Assembly (NCBI GenBank): GCA_022316685.1
Contig: JAKJHU010000024.1
Location: 2,364,501 to 2,428,500, forward strand
DNA from: Progne subis subis
Lineage: Eukaryota; Chordata; Aves; Passeriformes; Hirundinidae
DNA: 64,000 nt
Reading direction: 5' to 3'
Every line of letters begins with the position of its first letter. Position 1 is the first letter of the stretch. The position numbers and the translations under genes are program-made. Shown here piece after piece: positions 51,501 through 63,780 of the stretch. A model generated the notes under the pieces. It was not told where the DNA came from. It searched no databases and worked only from the letters and a program-made list of their open reading frames with translations.

Positions 51501-52814
51501 CAGATATATGGGAAATGTATACAGCTAATCCCTGAACCTCGTTCTCTGACTGTAGAGAATGCATCTACCAGGAGCATAAGATGCGCAGGGCATTTTTTAG
51601 TGGGGATTACCAAATTTGGGCCTCTTTCATTCCTCCAAAATAACTGGTTACATCCAGGCCATGAAGCAGTCCCTCACATATTCCCAGATAACCATGCTAG
51701 AGCAGAGATTTGGGAATAATGTTAAAGGAAGCCTACTGGTAGAGCAACATCCCCTCATCTTATGGTGTACCAGGCATAACTGTGTCACTGTGCCGTTACT
51801 GCCTGATCCCTGAACTCCATCTCTCACCTCCCTGTCACTGCTCCTCAGTTTCACACAGGGCTGCCACATCCAGAGAGTGGATATACAGCCCTGGTCATAG
51901 ATGGGGCTTAGGCAAAGTGCTCAGCCTGATGGCATTTCTGTGCTAATCCCTGAAGGCCTTGGGATATACCCTTGCAGCGATGCACTTACACTGACTCGTG
52001 CCGCTGCTAACCCTGCTGGGCCAGACAGAAGCTTAGATGTCCAGGGTTAAATACCAAGAAGATTTCAGTGGTAGCTAATTAGGTGTAGGCAGGTGAAAAT
52101 GTACAGCACTGCAAAATCTAATTCCACTTCCTCTTGCTTTTTATTAGTGCCTCAGAGAAGGGCTGGGTTATTCTAACTGCAGTGGAAGGTCCAACTAAAA
52201 ATAGAGACATTTGGAGAAATCCTCCCTTACTTATAATTTTCAGGAAAAGAAAGCAATTGCATCATTCTTAGCAGAGCATGGAAAAAAAGGCAATAAATAA
52301 CACAGCTGTTCAGTGGTAACTAGAAAAGAACAGTCAGACTCAAAGCTTGCTATCTCTATTCACAGTGAAGAATTTAGGAGAGAAAAGATTATGACCCTGC
52401 TCTGTGCATATTCTGAGGACAATATTGCTTGCTACAGTTCTAGGCTTGTCTCTTAAAATGGATGATTGCTAACTGTGTTAACTAGACTCAGTTTTGTCAC
52501 TCTATGTCTGTGTGCCATGTGGTGCTGTGTGCAATTTCAGGCACTCTTTCCATCTCAAAGCAGACTTTATCTGGATTGCTGTCCTACCCTAAACTGCACT
52601 TTTCATTAAAAGAATTACTGTTCCTGTCATCAACTTGGTAAGAACAGCACAGGAAATAAGCTACTTCTAAATGAAGAGATGAACTCTACTGGTCACAAAG
52701 CTGGTGAAATAGTAGTCAAACATATAGTAGATAGGATGTTTGGAAATGGGAGTTAGTGCCCTTGCTGGAGCTCCAAAATGCTGCCTGGCATTTCTGATGA
52801 TGCACTGGCATCGT
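48516..52814. other. AT-rich non-coding stretch
   Basis: No gene or dispersed repeat is recognised in about 4.3 kb. Three GAAA units lie near 49637. The open frames are at most about 81 codons. Confidence 0.55.
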
Positions 52815-53000
52815 GTTTGCTCTAAGATCTTATGAAGGTCATTCAACCTCTCTACACCTCAGTGTCTTCATCAGTAAAATTATGACAGTTGGTTTCTACT
52901 GAAGTTTCCAAGTAATAGACTTAATTGTCAGTGCACTGCAAAATGCTTAGAGATCTCAAACTGAAACGTAGTTCAGAAGTGCAAAGTATTATTGCTATTA
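52815..53000 (+). repeat. MIR SINE (ancient CORE-SINE)
   Basis: The conserved MIR order is clear: GGTCATTCAACCTCTCTACA, CCTCAGTGTCTTCATCAGTA, AAATTATGACAG, a spacer with an AAGTAATAGA-type segment, then CAAAATGCTTAGAGATCTC and a final GTATTATTGCTATTAGAAG. This parallels the MIR series: loss of a tRNA-related head, core AACCTCTCTGTGCCTCAGTT, TGTAAAATG, AAGCGCTTAGAAC and terminal ATTATTATTA. The orientation is plus. MIRs predate the bird lineage, and copies recognisable by eye are uncommon in birds. Confidence 0.7.
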
Positions 53001-55797
53001 GAAGTCCATTACAGCTCTGGGTTTTTTTGTCCAGACTGTTACTTTGGTACGTGCAGCTAGACAGCTTCTAATGTTATCTTGATTCACAAAGCACTTTTTG
53101 TGTGAGGGTTGACTCACAGTAAAATGCCAGTTAGAATTTTTTCCTCAGGAACTCACTGGAGCTTGGCTTACAAAATCTGAAAATTAAATCAACCAAAATA
53201 GGTCAAACACAAAACTATATGTCCTTATGTGTCCTCTTGTCCTCTTTTAGCAGTACAGAATATAGTTGGTTTTTTTCTGTAAAATTCGGGCTTGTTGTGT
53301 TTCTTAGTTGGCTACAGTAACTGTATCACTGTTACATTTTGAATACCTGCTCATGCAAGTTTTCATTCCCTATTAAATAGAGTTTAAAATGATAGGTTCA
53401 TCTGTTTGTCATCCAGAAAAAACGTGCTGGGTATACAAGCAGCTGAAACTACTGAACATGACAAAAGAGTGGATCGTTGTGTTGCAGCCTGTCTGTAGCC
53501 ATCACTACAGAGATATTTTCAAACTTTAAAAAAAGAAAAAAGAATCTGAAATATAATCAAATGTTAATATAAACTGCAGTTTTGCATTTACTTTCCCCCT
53601 GCAGCTAATTCCTTAGGAATTTATTCCTATTCACATAATCCTTTAAGTTGATATGTTTATTCTGTACCTAGTTTACAATTTCTATTAATTTCCTGTGTCA
53701 GGTACCTGAAGGTTCTGCTTAAACTAGTGCTTCAATATTATACATTTCTGAATTGTTTGTTCGGTGCAGTTAAAATGCAGCGAATAAATTTGTTCATGTT
53801 TGAGGTGAGAAAGGAGGTAAAAAGGGAAACCATCCATACCAGTCAGAGTCCAGCTTTCTCATTATAACATATTATAATTTATTTAAACTCAATCAATACT
53901 TAATCTGGAGTTTAAATTCTGCTAAAGATCTGTGGCATAGCTAAAAGCAGCTGGTGCCAGGGAATAAAATTTTCTTCAGGCTGTGATTCTGATGAATTTA
54001 TAATGTGCTCTAAGGGTGATGCATTGACCTAAATTCACAAAAGCACTGCTATTCCTATTTATTATTATGAAAGGTATCCTACCCGCAGTTTTGTTCTTTC
54101 AAATGTTGTGTGGCTACACGGAAAAGTTGACAGGTTGCAGTGGGGATGACTGGAGAGGAAGGAGCTGCACGCACACCCCTGGCACGTACCAGCTGCCCGG
54201 GCTGGCAGCCCTGGCGTTTGGAGGGCACTCCCAGGCAGGAGGGCAAATCCCTGCGAGGGGTGGGGAGGCACAGGACAGCTGGAGCCTCGTTCCACCATTG
54301 CTTCTCCAGAGGAAGCACCCAGCATTCTCTCCAAGGCTTTGTCTCTGCAGCCTGTAACCACAGACAGGGTGGTGCCTCACTGTAATTCCAGGATTTGCTG
54401 CAGGAATAATTTCAGCACTGTAAAAACCCAGCAGATGTTTGAAGCCAGCAGTGAGGGCAGACTTCCTGAGAGGTGTGTTTGTGGTGATCACTTGAATTTG
54501 TTTTGTTGGCAACATGAATGACATTGTTGAGGCAGGAAGAGGACAGTTTTGTTGAAAATTGCTTCTCCTATTTTATTTTGTTATGTTTTTCTCCTGTAGC
54601 CTTACAGGGGATATAGAGTTAGATCCAGGGTTGGTTTCTTTGGTCACAGTTCTCTGTCATCCCTCAGGTCTAACCATCACAGGACAGTACCTAAGAGCGA
54701 CTTACATTGAAGTGGCTGGGAACTGCACACACTGATCTTTTGTAATGATCAGGCCACTTAATTTTTTCCATTGCATCTGGCAAGCCTTTCCTCTGCATCA
54801 TCCAAGGGCTTTTCATACTAAGAGTGCCTTCCCAGTGACCGGCATCCTTATCCAGGCATTCTTTGTTACCTTGAGAGTCTGCAGGCATATTTGTCTTTTT
54901 TTTTGTGAAATGCCAGGTGTTTTAGCAGATTCATAAACATGGAAAACTTGTGGGTTTTTTAAAAGCTGAGTAAATGAGGGAAATATATCATAAATGAGGC
55001 TGACAGTCCTTCCCACTTCTTTCATCATGTGATATGGATGCCTCTTGTGTAAAAACCATGAGAGCACAATTATATTTCTTTATTGGTACTTGACCACTTC
55101 TCAATTGTTGCTTTTCCAGGCAGAATGTCTGAGGACTCTCAGCTCTGCACTGTTTACCCCCTGTGCTTTCCTGCCTCCTTTTGGGGCACAATATCAGACA
55201 CTGTCTTCAGCATGTCTGTTCTCATTGTATTTTGTGCCCACCTCTTCCCATATTGTTGCTGTAGTCGAATTCCTGCTGTGATTTATGCCAGAATAACTGT
55301 GGGATAGAATAAATCCACAGACTTTAAAGGCATTAGCCTGCTTTTACTGCAGCACAACCAACAGCTGTACCTAGCACTGTGACCTTATCCCACCCCCGTG
55401 AGGCAGCATCCCAAGCTGTGCTGCTTGGGAAGAGCAGTGCTGTGTGCTTTCCGAGCTCTGCTCCTCGGGGCCAGCCCAGAGGATGGGAACAGCATGCAAA
55501 CACAGCCTCTCCACTGGAGCAACTGTTTGTTTCAGCTCTAGCCTTTGCTTAAAGTGTAATGCTATTAAACAAATACAAACACTTGGAGTTCAAATTCATA
55601 CCTGACTTGGAGAGCTGGGTTCATAGATCCAACTGTGCATTGTAATCTGGCAGAAAGGAAGTCTGGATTTCCACTTTGGGATGTTCTCTTCTAATGGTCA
55701 AAGAGAGTGCTCCAGGATCCAGATGCAAGGGTGCAGAAATACTCACCTGCTGTAAAGTTTATTTATAGAGGTCTTGGACCTCCCCTCTCCCCAGCGT
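53001..55797. other. AT-rich sequence with one GC-moderate segment
   Basis: No gene is supported. 54120-54360 is GC-moderate with overlapping frames of 79-136 codons on both strands, as expected from base composition. 55390-55500 is another small GC-moderate segment. Confidence 0.5.
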
Positions 55798-55823
55798 AAA
55801 AGTCTGATCCACATCAGACTTTT
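55798..55823. repeat. Perfect hairpin, 11-bp arms and 4-base loop
   Basis: AAAAGTCTGAT and ATCAGACTTTT flank CCAC. The stem is perfect. It is an isolated structure with no recognised RNA gene around it. Confidence 0.85.
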
Positions 55824-58194
55824 GAACTCTGCCAAGCACGAGTCCAGATCACAGGGGGTCATTGGCAAAGTGATACCCAAAAACTGTGTTCTGCCTAGCA
55901 GAGTGATAGATAGGGAACATCTGCAATTAAATATCTGGAAGAAATAATTTAAATAGAGAGAGGTAACTGGAACTTCCAACAAAGGACTAAAGTTGTATCC
56001 TACTCCTTATCATGAGGGTTTGACCAACTGAATCTTTCTGATTTGTCTTTAATAATTGCTTATGCAATTTTTTTCTATAATTTTATTAAAATTTATGCTT
56101 TATCCTGCTTTCTTGTGTAAGGATAAAAGGGGAAATAATAAGGGGTAAAGTGGGCTGAAGCTATTTCATGTACATGCCTAGAGAAAAGCATATTCCTTGC
56201 CCCACAGCATGACAGCTGATGGTTGTAACAGATGAGTAAAATAAAATTGGAGTATAGGTTGGGAGAGACAAACTGCCAAAAAACAAGTGTGTTCATAGTT
56301 TTTAGCTAATCAGGAGTAGCAGTAGTACTTTGCTTACTTGCCGAATCATGATTAGGTGCCGTTTTTCTGTTCTTGTAACAGAAGAGGTAAATTCAAGCCT
56401 ATGATTTGAAGGAGGCTGAGGGGAGTGATAGTATTTTCATAAATTCAGACAGTTTTACCAGGGAGGCCTACAGACCAATTTCTGTCTGTAGTTCACCAAA
56501 CTCTACAGTAATGTTTTTTTCTTCCCATGGTGCCATGAAAAAATTTTGGCTTCTGTTCATGTGTGAAACCTTTTGCATAACAGAAGTGGTTTCTTGTGGC
56601 CAGTAAGACTAAATGTTCTAAGCATTCCAGGAGGTGTATAAATTGATTGGTACCCTTCCTAGGTTGATGGAGCCTTATTTCTCTTTTTTCTCTCACTCTT
56701 TTTTTCCCTGTTCTCTCTTCATCTATGCAAAGTCCGAGCAGAGTACAGTATTTGAAAATCCTGACTACGATTTTCCATTTTTCTTGGGTTTTCCTTAGTT
56801 ATATTTTCTGAAAAGAAGTTGTTTCAGTAAATGCAACCTAGTAAATTATCTTAAATTACTTCTTACAGTCTAGGCTAGTATTATAAGATGAAAATTGTTA
56901 CTTGGAGTCTCCCATGCCCCCGGCTGCTGCAGACCTATGTCTCCAGGCTGGGGTGAAGCTGAGCACAGTTCTTCCCCAGCAGAGTCTGCAGGCCAATCCA
57001 CAATGTGGAAAGTGGAGTTTACAAAAAGATTTCTCATCCTTCCTTCACAACCCTGCCAGATTCTGTTGTAGTGATGGTCAAAACCAACTAGAATGGTGAT
57101 TTTACACCGATGGGTAGGCATATGTATGTCTATGCAGAGACCAGATGAGAAACCATTCAAGCCAAAAACATTAAATCTCAGCTCATCTAAGGATACTAGA
57201 AAACAGCCATCTGATTTCTTTGATCTATGATATTTGACTCTCAGCGTGGGTTAATAAGACATACACTGTTGGGCATTGGCATTTTCTCCCGTTGAACAAG
57301 GGTAAACATTGCATTTGTCTCTGTAAAAATATACTTCAATAGCTGGGAAAAAAGTGGAGATTCATTATTTTTGCAGTTGTAGAAGACATTTAGCAGCTGT
57401 GTTTATACTGGCAGACAATTTGGATATTAGGTGGCAGGACAGAGAACTGCAGATGCACAATATTGTGCAGACGTTGTGCACTTACAGTCCATTTCCAGGG
57501 AAACATGTTATTTTATATTTCCCTTGGTGTCATTAATCACATTTCATGATGTATATCACTATTTCAACCCATTCCTCTAGATTTGTTCTTTTTTGGCCTG
57601 TTTGTTTAGTAGTTATTGATCTCCATTTCAAGAAATTCCATCTCAACTACAGATAATTAAGTTCTTTTTGCTCCAAGAAAGAAAATTAGTTTTACTAATT
57701 TACTGAGACTACCTGTAATAATTGGCATGTGTGCCACATCAGAAAGGTATTTAGCCTGCTTTTGATTAGAAAAAATATTCATACTGTTCTTTGGTATTCA
57801 GAAATTAAACTAATTTCCTGAAAGTCAAAATTTCTCATCTTGACCTACAAAGGGAAACAGCTGCTCTTTTCTCTATTCTTGAAGTTCTCTAATTCCTTAA
57901 CAGGCTTTGTTTCGGTTTTGCAGGTGAATCCCTTAAACTATAGTAATGACGGTCCATCTGCTGGGAGAAATATGTTGATATAAACAGTGAGGGATCCCCT
58001 GTTAGAAGGTTGAGAGCCTAAGGAACCTCAGTCTATGGGATATAACCCCAAGCATTTTTTTGGCATTAGCTCTACATTTAAATAATGGCATTAAGGGTTC
58101 CTGAATAAATCTGGCTTCTAAGTGCTGCTATGGGTACCCTTCGAGGCACCTCACCCTGGAATGGTCACCTGGTGTCATTGTGCTTCTCCTGCAG
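55824..58194. other. AT-rich non-coding stretch
   Basis: No gene or repeat is recognised. The open frames are below about 100 codons and have no domain. Confidence 0.55.
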
Positions 58195-58423
58195 CTCCCA
58201 CAGGCAGCAGTCCTGATGCACTGTGTGGGGACAGAGCACAGATCTGTTTCCTATATGGTTGTCTGGGTGTGCTGGAGAGAAGTTAAAAGGGGAAAGAGTG
58301 TGTGCCAAACTTTTGATCTTCTTTGTCTGAAGAACTGGCTGTGCAGGAGCTCTGGCCTGGGAGGTGGGAACAAAAGACCTGCCAGGCACACTTTGTCCTG
58401 GCTGCATCTGGGTGTCATTCTAG
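58195..58423 (+). other. Candidate spliced exon (229 nt), unassigned
   Basis: A good acceptor (GTGCTTCTCCTGCAG ending at 58194) and a perfect-consensus donor (TAG|GTAAGT at 58423/58424) bound 229 bases of raised GC content. One + frame stays open through the whole exon (the frame spans 58180-58515), but the minus strand is also open for 80 codons (58165-58407). The + peptide is cysteine- and tryptophan-rich without a recognised domain. A long non-coding RNA exon is as likely as a coding exon. The spacing of the two signals around a GC-richer block raises this above the many single splice-like sites in the window. Confidence 0.3.
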
Positions 58424-59004
58424 GTAAGTTTTTTTCTCTTGGGCAAGAGAGAAAAGGAGTTCCCCTGACCTCTAAAGAGAAGCAAACCCAAAGAATTCAC
58501 TATGCAGAGAATTAATGAATTATCCAAGATAGTATAATCATCAGATTGCATGAAGCAACCACAAGCCCTGCCCAGTGCTTCTTCTTGTGACTTGTTCAGA
58601 ATGCTAAATATAACCTGGCAGTACTTTTCTTAGGGATAAATGAAAAGCAGACAAAAATGAGGTCTGTTTATACTATATGGCTTAGCCACACCTAGGGAAA
58701 TGGAGCTTGTTTTCAGCCTTTTTGGTTTAGAGGATATCTGTGAGGAAGCTCTGTCCACCACAGCAAAAGTAGCAAACTAGTGTATAAGCGCTGTCCCCGT
58801 GTTGTGTGAGTTGTGTGGAAAGAGATGGCCCCAGGGACCAGAGGAAAAGATGGGGGTGGATTTTAAGCTGTGCTCAGCAATCTTCAGAATACTGCAATCT
58901 CAAAAAGAGCTTCACTTCCACGAAGGTCATGGAGTTTGGATTTGGGAGGGGAGGACTGGTGATCACATTTTTATTTCTAGAAACAAGTAACATATATTTT
59001 ATAT
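58424..59004. other. AT-rich non-coding stretch
   Basis: Nothing recognisable beyond a moderate-GC segment near 58790-58960 with a 98-codon + frame lacking any domain. Confidence 0.5.
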
Positions 59005-59085
59005 ATTCTCGAAGAGTAAGTGGTTTGCAAAAGTACATTGGAAGCTGGTGGCAGAACTGGAAAATTAATACAGCTCTGGGGAAGC
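59005..59085 (-). repeat. Possible MIR/L2-type SINE fragment, reverse orientation
   Basis: The + strand reads AAGTGGTTTGCAAAAGTACA followed by TTGGAAGCTGGTGGCAGAAC and TGGAAA. This resembles the reverse complement of the MIR head (AAGTGACTTGCCCAAGGTCA, CAC/AGCTAGTGGCAGAGCTGG, GATTTGAACCC). The match is short and diverged. Confidence 0.35.
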
Positions 59086-61865
59086 TGATACAAGTGCCTT
59101 AAAGTCATTTATACAAAGAAAAGAAAACGTCACTATCATTCATGCTTTTGTGGACCCCATGATTTTGCTTTCTCTAAAATTCTTGCTCTTTCCTGTGATC
59201 TTTTCCATGTCCCACTATCCCTCTTTCTCCGACATGCAGGTGCAGGTTTTTTATGTGATAATGGTTATACAATTGTGTTTAACACAACCAATTAGAAGCT
59301 GTCTCTGAGCAAACAACACAGGCAGAAGACTGGAACTGTGACCATTTACCAACCTACTCCCCACATACACAGTGTGAGGTTAGTTGTATACAGTATAATT
59401 TAGTGGTGTTAAATAACCTCTAAATGTCTAGTCCAAGCCTGCATGAAACAAATTAATGAAATATCCATTAAAAGATCTATCAATATGTACTGCAATTCCC
59501 ACTCCTTTCAAATATGTCAATCTCAATTTTTTCCCTTAAATCCTGTTTTCTTTACGGGTATTCATCTGGAAAGCACCTACCATTCTACTGCAAATAGCTC
59601 AAGAGCTCAAACCAAGACCAGGTTTCTATCGATTCCAGTCCCCTAATACAAACAGGCTCCTCTAGCTTCTTGCTCTGCCTTTACACCCCAGCCCTCTACC
59701 AAGAGGTCACTGCTGCTGAGCCATCATTGTCTCGCAGCTGAGTACTACCAAGCAGGCTCAGGGAAACGAAGGAGGTGTGGATTGTCCTGATTTGCCTAAT
59801 GTTCCTTTTAGCTCTTCTCTAATATAACCTTTTTTGCCCTCTTCTTGTCATGCCCCTGTCCTCTGAGGATTTGCAGTGCTCTCCCCTCAACAGGACCTAG
59901 GCCTGTGTCCCTTGCTGGTGCCTTTGTTGACTCAAATCCTTGCTCCAGTCCCTGCTCCAGAGCCAGAGCTGCTCCTGGTAACAGCATGCAGAGATGCAGC
60001 AGGCTGAACATGTGCTGTACTAGTGCCATGTAAAGTCACTCTCTCAGCTGCCAGTTGTGCAGGTCTCATGCATCTCAGAGCTGCACTCATCCTGCAGATA
60101 GCTCGGGCACCAACGCCTCACAGAAACAGCGTAAATTAAATCTCTTACAAAAGATTTAACAAGGGCCCAACTGACTGATCACTGAACACCACACCTGGAA
60201 TCATTTAAATTTTAGCATTTCTAGGCGTGTGTTTTATTTTTCCTTTTAAAATAAACCTAGGAAGTGGCTGGGTTAATGCGTACGACCTTAGCCTAAAGGA
60301 TAAACAGCAAAGCCAATAAATATAATGTGCAGGCTCTTGCCTATTCCTGTCTATACAGGCAATCATCTATAGCACCTGTATCCTCTCTTGAAGAGGTTTT
60401 ATGACCAACACATTAAAGAGCAGAGAAACAGAAATGCTGGTTGAGTACAATGTATTCAAGTTAATTTTCCCCTAGGAAGTGTTTAGTTGCTGATTGTCTG
60501 TTCATGACAACCACGTTTTTCTTTTTAAATGTGGAACTGAAATATTGCATTTGTCTAGCTGTTTAAATTTTAATTGACATAAAGCTTAGTCTGAATACAA
60601 GGGACTTCCTGTGCTTCAGGTACTGTGGAGGAGGGAAGGTGCAAGGAAAGCTGTTTCAGTCTCCCTGTCCAGATCAGCTACTCACATTCTCTGGTTGCCA
60701 AAAGTCTCCAAGAGGATGCTGTGGCAGTGGTGCCAAGAGGAGCTAAGGCTCATGGAATAGGCTGGTACCCTTTACACTGCAGCAGCTATGGGCCTAGCCA
60801 GCCTACAGGGACCTTCAGAACAGAGCAAAGAGAGCAAGTGCCTAGTCTGGTCCCACAGCTATTGAGTTCTCTTCACTGTCAGATAAAAAAAGAACCCCAA
60901 ATTCCAGCTGTTAGCCACTTCAGGATCTATGTAAGCAGCAGAAAAATCAGAAACATTTGCATTTCCATCCCTGTTTCAAGCAAATACACCCTATCTAGAG
61001 AGGGCATGGAAAACACAAGGATATAGCTCTGGTCTATTTTACATGAAGTGATCAGACCTGGAATGGTGAGAAGGAAATCCAAACCCCATTCCTACCCCCA
61101 CAGCCTCCAAGACAGAAATATTTTCTTTTTGCATGATTCTCTTACAACAACATAGCTCCCAGTGGACTCTGTACTATGGTTTGGTATGCCTAAAAGGCAC
61201 ACAAGGAAAATGTGGATTTTGCACTTAAAAATCCAAGTGCATCTTCTGACAGGCACTATTCTAGCTGTGAGATGTGAAATTAATTCTATGTGTTCATTAC
61301 TTCATAATGGAGTGCAAATATGCTCTTTGATATTTTTCACCCATAGTTCAAAAAATGACAGCAGTGCTATATTGTTGAATTGCAGTGCTTATCGCTCAGA
61401 TCTGTTATTGTTACAGCCATGACTAACTTCTGTATGTATATTGAGGTATATTTAACCCCACTAAAGCAAGATGGCCAAACCGGTCCCTCTTTATATACAA
61501 AAAAAAAAAAAAAATTGCCAAGCGTGGTATTTGTTCTAATTGGCTTCTGAGGATGTGCCTCAATAATCTCCAATTGCAGGTTACATACAATCTGTATTAT
61601 TTTAGTGAAACAAAAAGAAACTGATAGGAAATGTCATTCTGTAGTTTAGAGGAATTCTGCTGAGTTTAACAGAGGATGATTGAATCTGATAAAAGCAGAA
61701 ATTTGAACACTCCAGTGATCCAAAACTAAGGAAAACAGGGAGCTGCACAGCGTGGTCTTTAACAAAGTACATTTTGCCTTGCTCTTGTGTGAATCGCCTC
61801 TGACAGCATGGCCATGGAGGGGGAGAGGCAGCAGGAGGTGGCAGAGTTGGGCAATGGAAAGGGAG
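59086..61865. other. AT-rich sequence with a few GC-moderate segments
   Basis: No gene is supported. The 133-codon + frame at 60625-61026 follows a pyrimidine-poor region and has no domain. A 16-base A run lies at 61499-61514. Confidence 0.5.
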
Positions 61866-61930
61866 CTGTGGTTAAAGCAGTGGCTTTGGAGACCATTTGA
61901 CTGGATTTCTTCTCTGTCCTTGCCTGAGAA
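61866..61930 (+). repeat. Possible MIR head fragment
   Basis: GTGGTTAAAGCAGTGGCTTT then GGAGACC, a pyrimidine-rich segment and CTCTGTCCTTGCC follow the order of the MIR 5' part (GTGGTTAAGAGCACGGGCTTTGGAGTCAGAC ... CCTGGGTTC ... CTCTGCC). Only about 60 bases are involved, so confidence is low. Confidence 0.3.
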
Positions 61931-63670
61931 AGTAATTTAGGAGATGTCTGTGGCACAGTGCCAGTCTGCATTTAGTCTGGCTACTAAAAGCAGCTGCTTC
62001 TTCTGCACTCACTAGGAGCAGAGGTGGACAGTTTCTCCCACTGTCTGTGAGTGAATGGGAGGAATGACGTTTCTTTCCCCGACCCTACTCAGTGCATCCC
62101 TGTCTCAGCGTGTTGATACGAATAGCAGGCCAAGCTTGTGGGTCACAGTCTTCTTTGGCATCTCTTGGCAGCAATTGCTTTTTCTCCTCAAATAACTGGC
62201 ATTGGAATCACCAGGATTTCGTTCCCAGAGGCAGTGGATTTTTGTTTTGCTGCAGGGTTGACTTCTGCTGTCCTATGGAGTCAGTGTATAGCTGATCTAC
62301 CAATTAATTTCATGCCTGATTGCAAAGTTTCTCGTAACTTTAATAACCCCTTTAATCACCATGACCAGATCCTTGTTTATGCTGTAACCCTGTAAGAGGA
62401 AACAGCATTCAGGCACAGCTTTCTTGCTATCTAGTCAGAAGGGATAGAGACAAAGACTTGTCTTGAATAATATATAAAATCCAATTTAATATTAATTCTG
62501 TTGTAATATTCAATTCCAGAAGCATATATGGAAGCAAATATTAATCCATTAGGTTCGTTGTAATTATTTGAACTATTTTTATTAAACATATTAAAACTGT
62601 AAAGTATTAAGCTTTAAATTTACAACAGCTATTCTCAAAAATTAATGTTACTGTATTATTAAAGTTACAATAATGCATTCAAAACTGAATCATTTTCTCC
62701 TACTGCCCCGACAAATTTCTTTAGCAGCATATAGGAAACTAGGTGGAGAAGAGTTAAATGCTTTTGTATCAATTAGATCAGCTACCCCAATTAAAATTAT
62801 CTAATCAAGTGAGGAAAATGGTCTTTTCAGACTTTAGTTATCTTTTTCACCTACTCTTGAAGTGATGCAACATCTGAATGTGGTTGCTCTGAAAACTGAG
62901 GAAACTAAAAAAATAAAAAGGACATGTCTAAACATGCCCAATGCAAATATTGTCAATGGAATGAAAATGCTAGGAAAAAAAAGTTGTAATTGGGGTTTTT
63001 GCCCTTGTCTTTCTATTTTTGCACATTTGAACTACTTTTGTAGTGAGAGGAAAAAATGCCTTCAGATGTAGGAAAACCTGTGAAAGAAAAAAAACCCACC
63101 ACATTTTCCTTTTAAGATTTTGGAAGATAAGTTTACAATTGGTGTTTCAGTTAAAGATGTAAGAAAGGACTTTTCGTCTTTTCGAGCTGTGAAGTCCTGT
63201 TCGTGCTTATGACTTTTTTATTTCTCTAAGTACTGAATGAGGTTTGTAGAAAGGAAACTACGACAGATAGGAGGAAGCAAGAAGAAACGTGGCTCTAGGG
63301 TTTACTGTTCAAAGCACTTACTGACACAGAGGAAAGAGAGGAGAAAAATGTTGTATACCAGCCTCTCTTTCAGAGACTATCTATGCCTTCTACCACAAAT
63401 GTCACTAGATTAAAACTAGGGTTTAACTACATAGTGTGATTATTTGGTTCTTGTTTTGTTTTGATGCAGTGGGTTTATTGCATTGTTTGATGCATCACAA
63501 TGAAAATTCATTTGACAATATTCAGATTTCAAACTATTTCGTTGTTTTGCAGTCCCTTCATAAACTGCTTTGCACATGCTTCAGCCAATTTTACCTATTT
63601 TCCTACTCTAGATATACTTGGATCAGAATCAGATGTTGCTTCTGTTCAATGTTAGTGTTCAGCCAGTCGT
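61931..63670. other. AT-rich non-coding stretch
   Basis: No gene is supported. 62060-62400 has an 85-codon + frame of mixed composition and no recognised domain. The rest is AT-rich with short frames. Confidence 0.5.
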
Positions 63671-63780
63671 TTGTCTTTGGGTTTGGGGGTTGGTTGGGGG
63701 TGTTTTTTGGTTTGGTTTGGTTTATTGTTTTGTTTGTTTGTTTGAGTGTTTTTTGTTTGCTTGTTGGGTTGGTTTTTTTT
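63671..63780 (+). repeat. GT-rich low-complexity tract with G-runs
   Basis: The + strand is nearly free of A and C. It has G runs at 63679-63681, 63685-63689 and 63696-63700 with a GG between, then TTTGG, TTTG and TTTTTTGTTTG units. The G-runs could support a weak or bulged G-quadruplex on this strand. Confidence 0.8.

Noticed and set aside
54114..54524. 136-codon minus frame overlapping several + frames
   Set aside because: Overlapping open frames on both strands in a GC-moderate patch point to composition, not coding.
60625..61026. 133-codon + frame
   Set aside because: No recognised domain. The sequence reads like chance translation of moderate-GC DNA.
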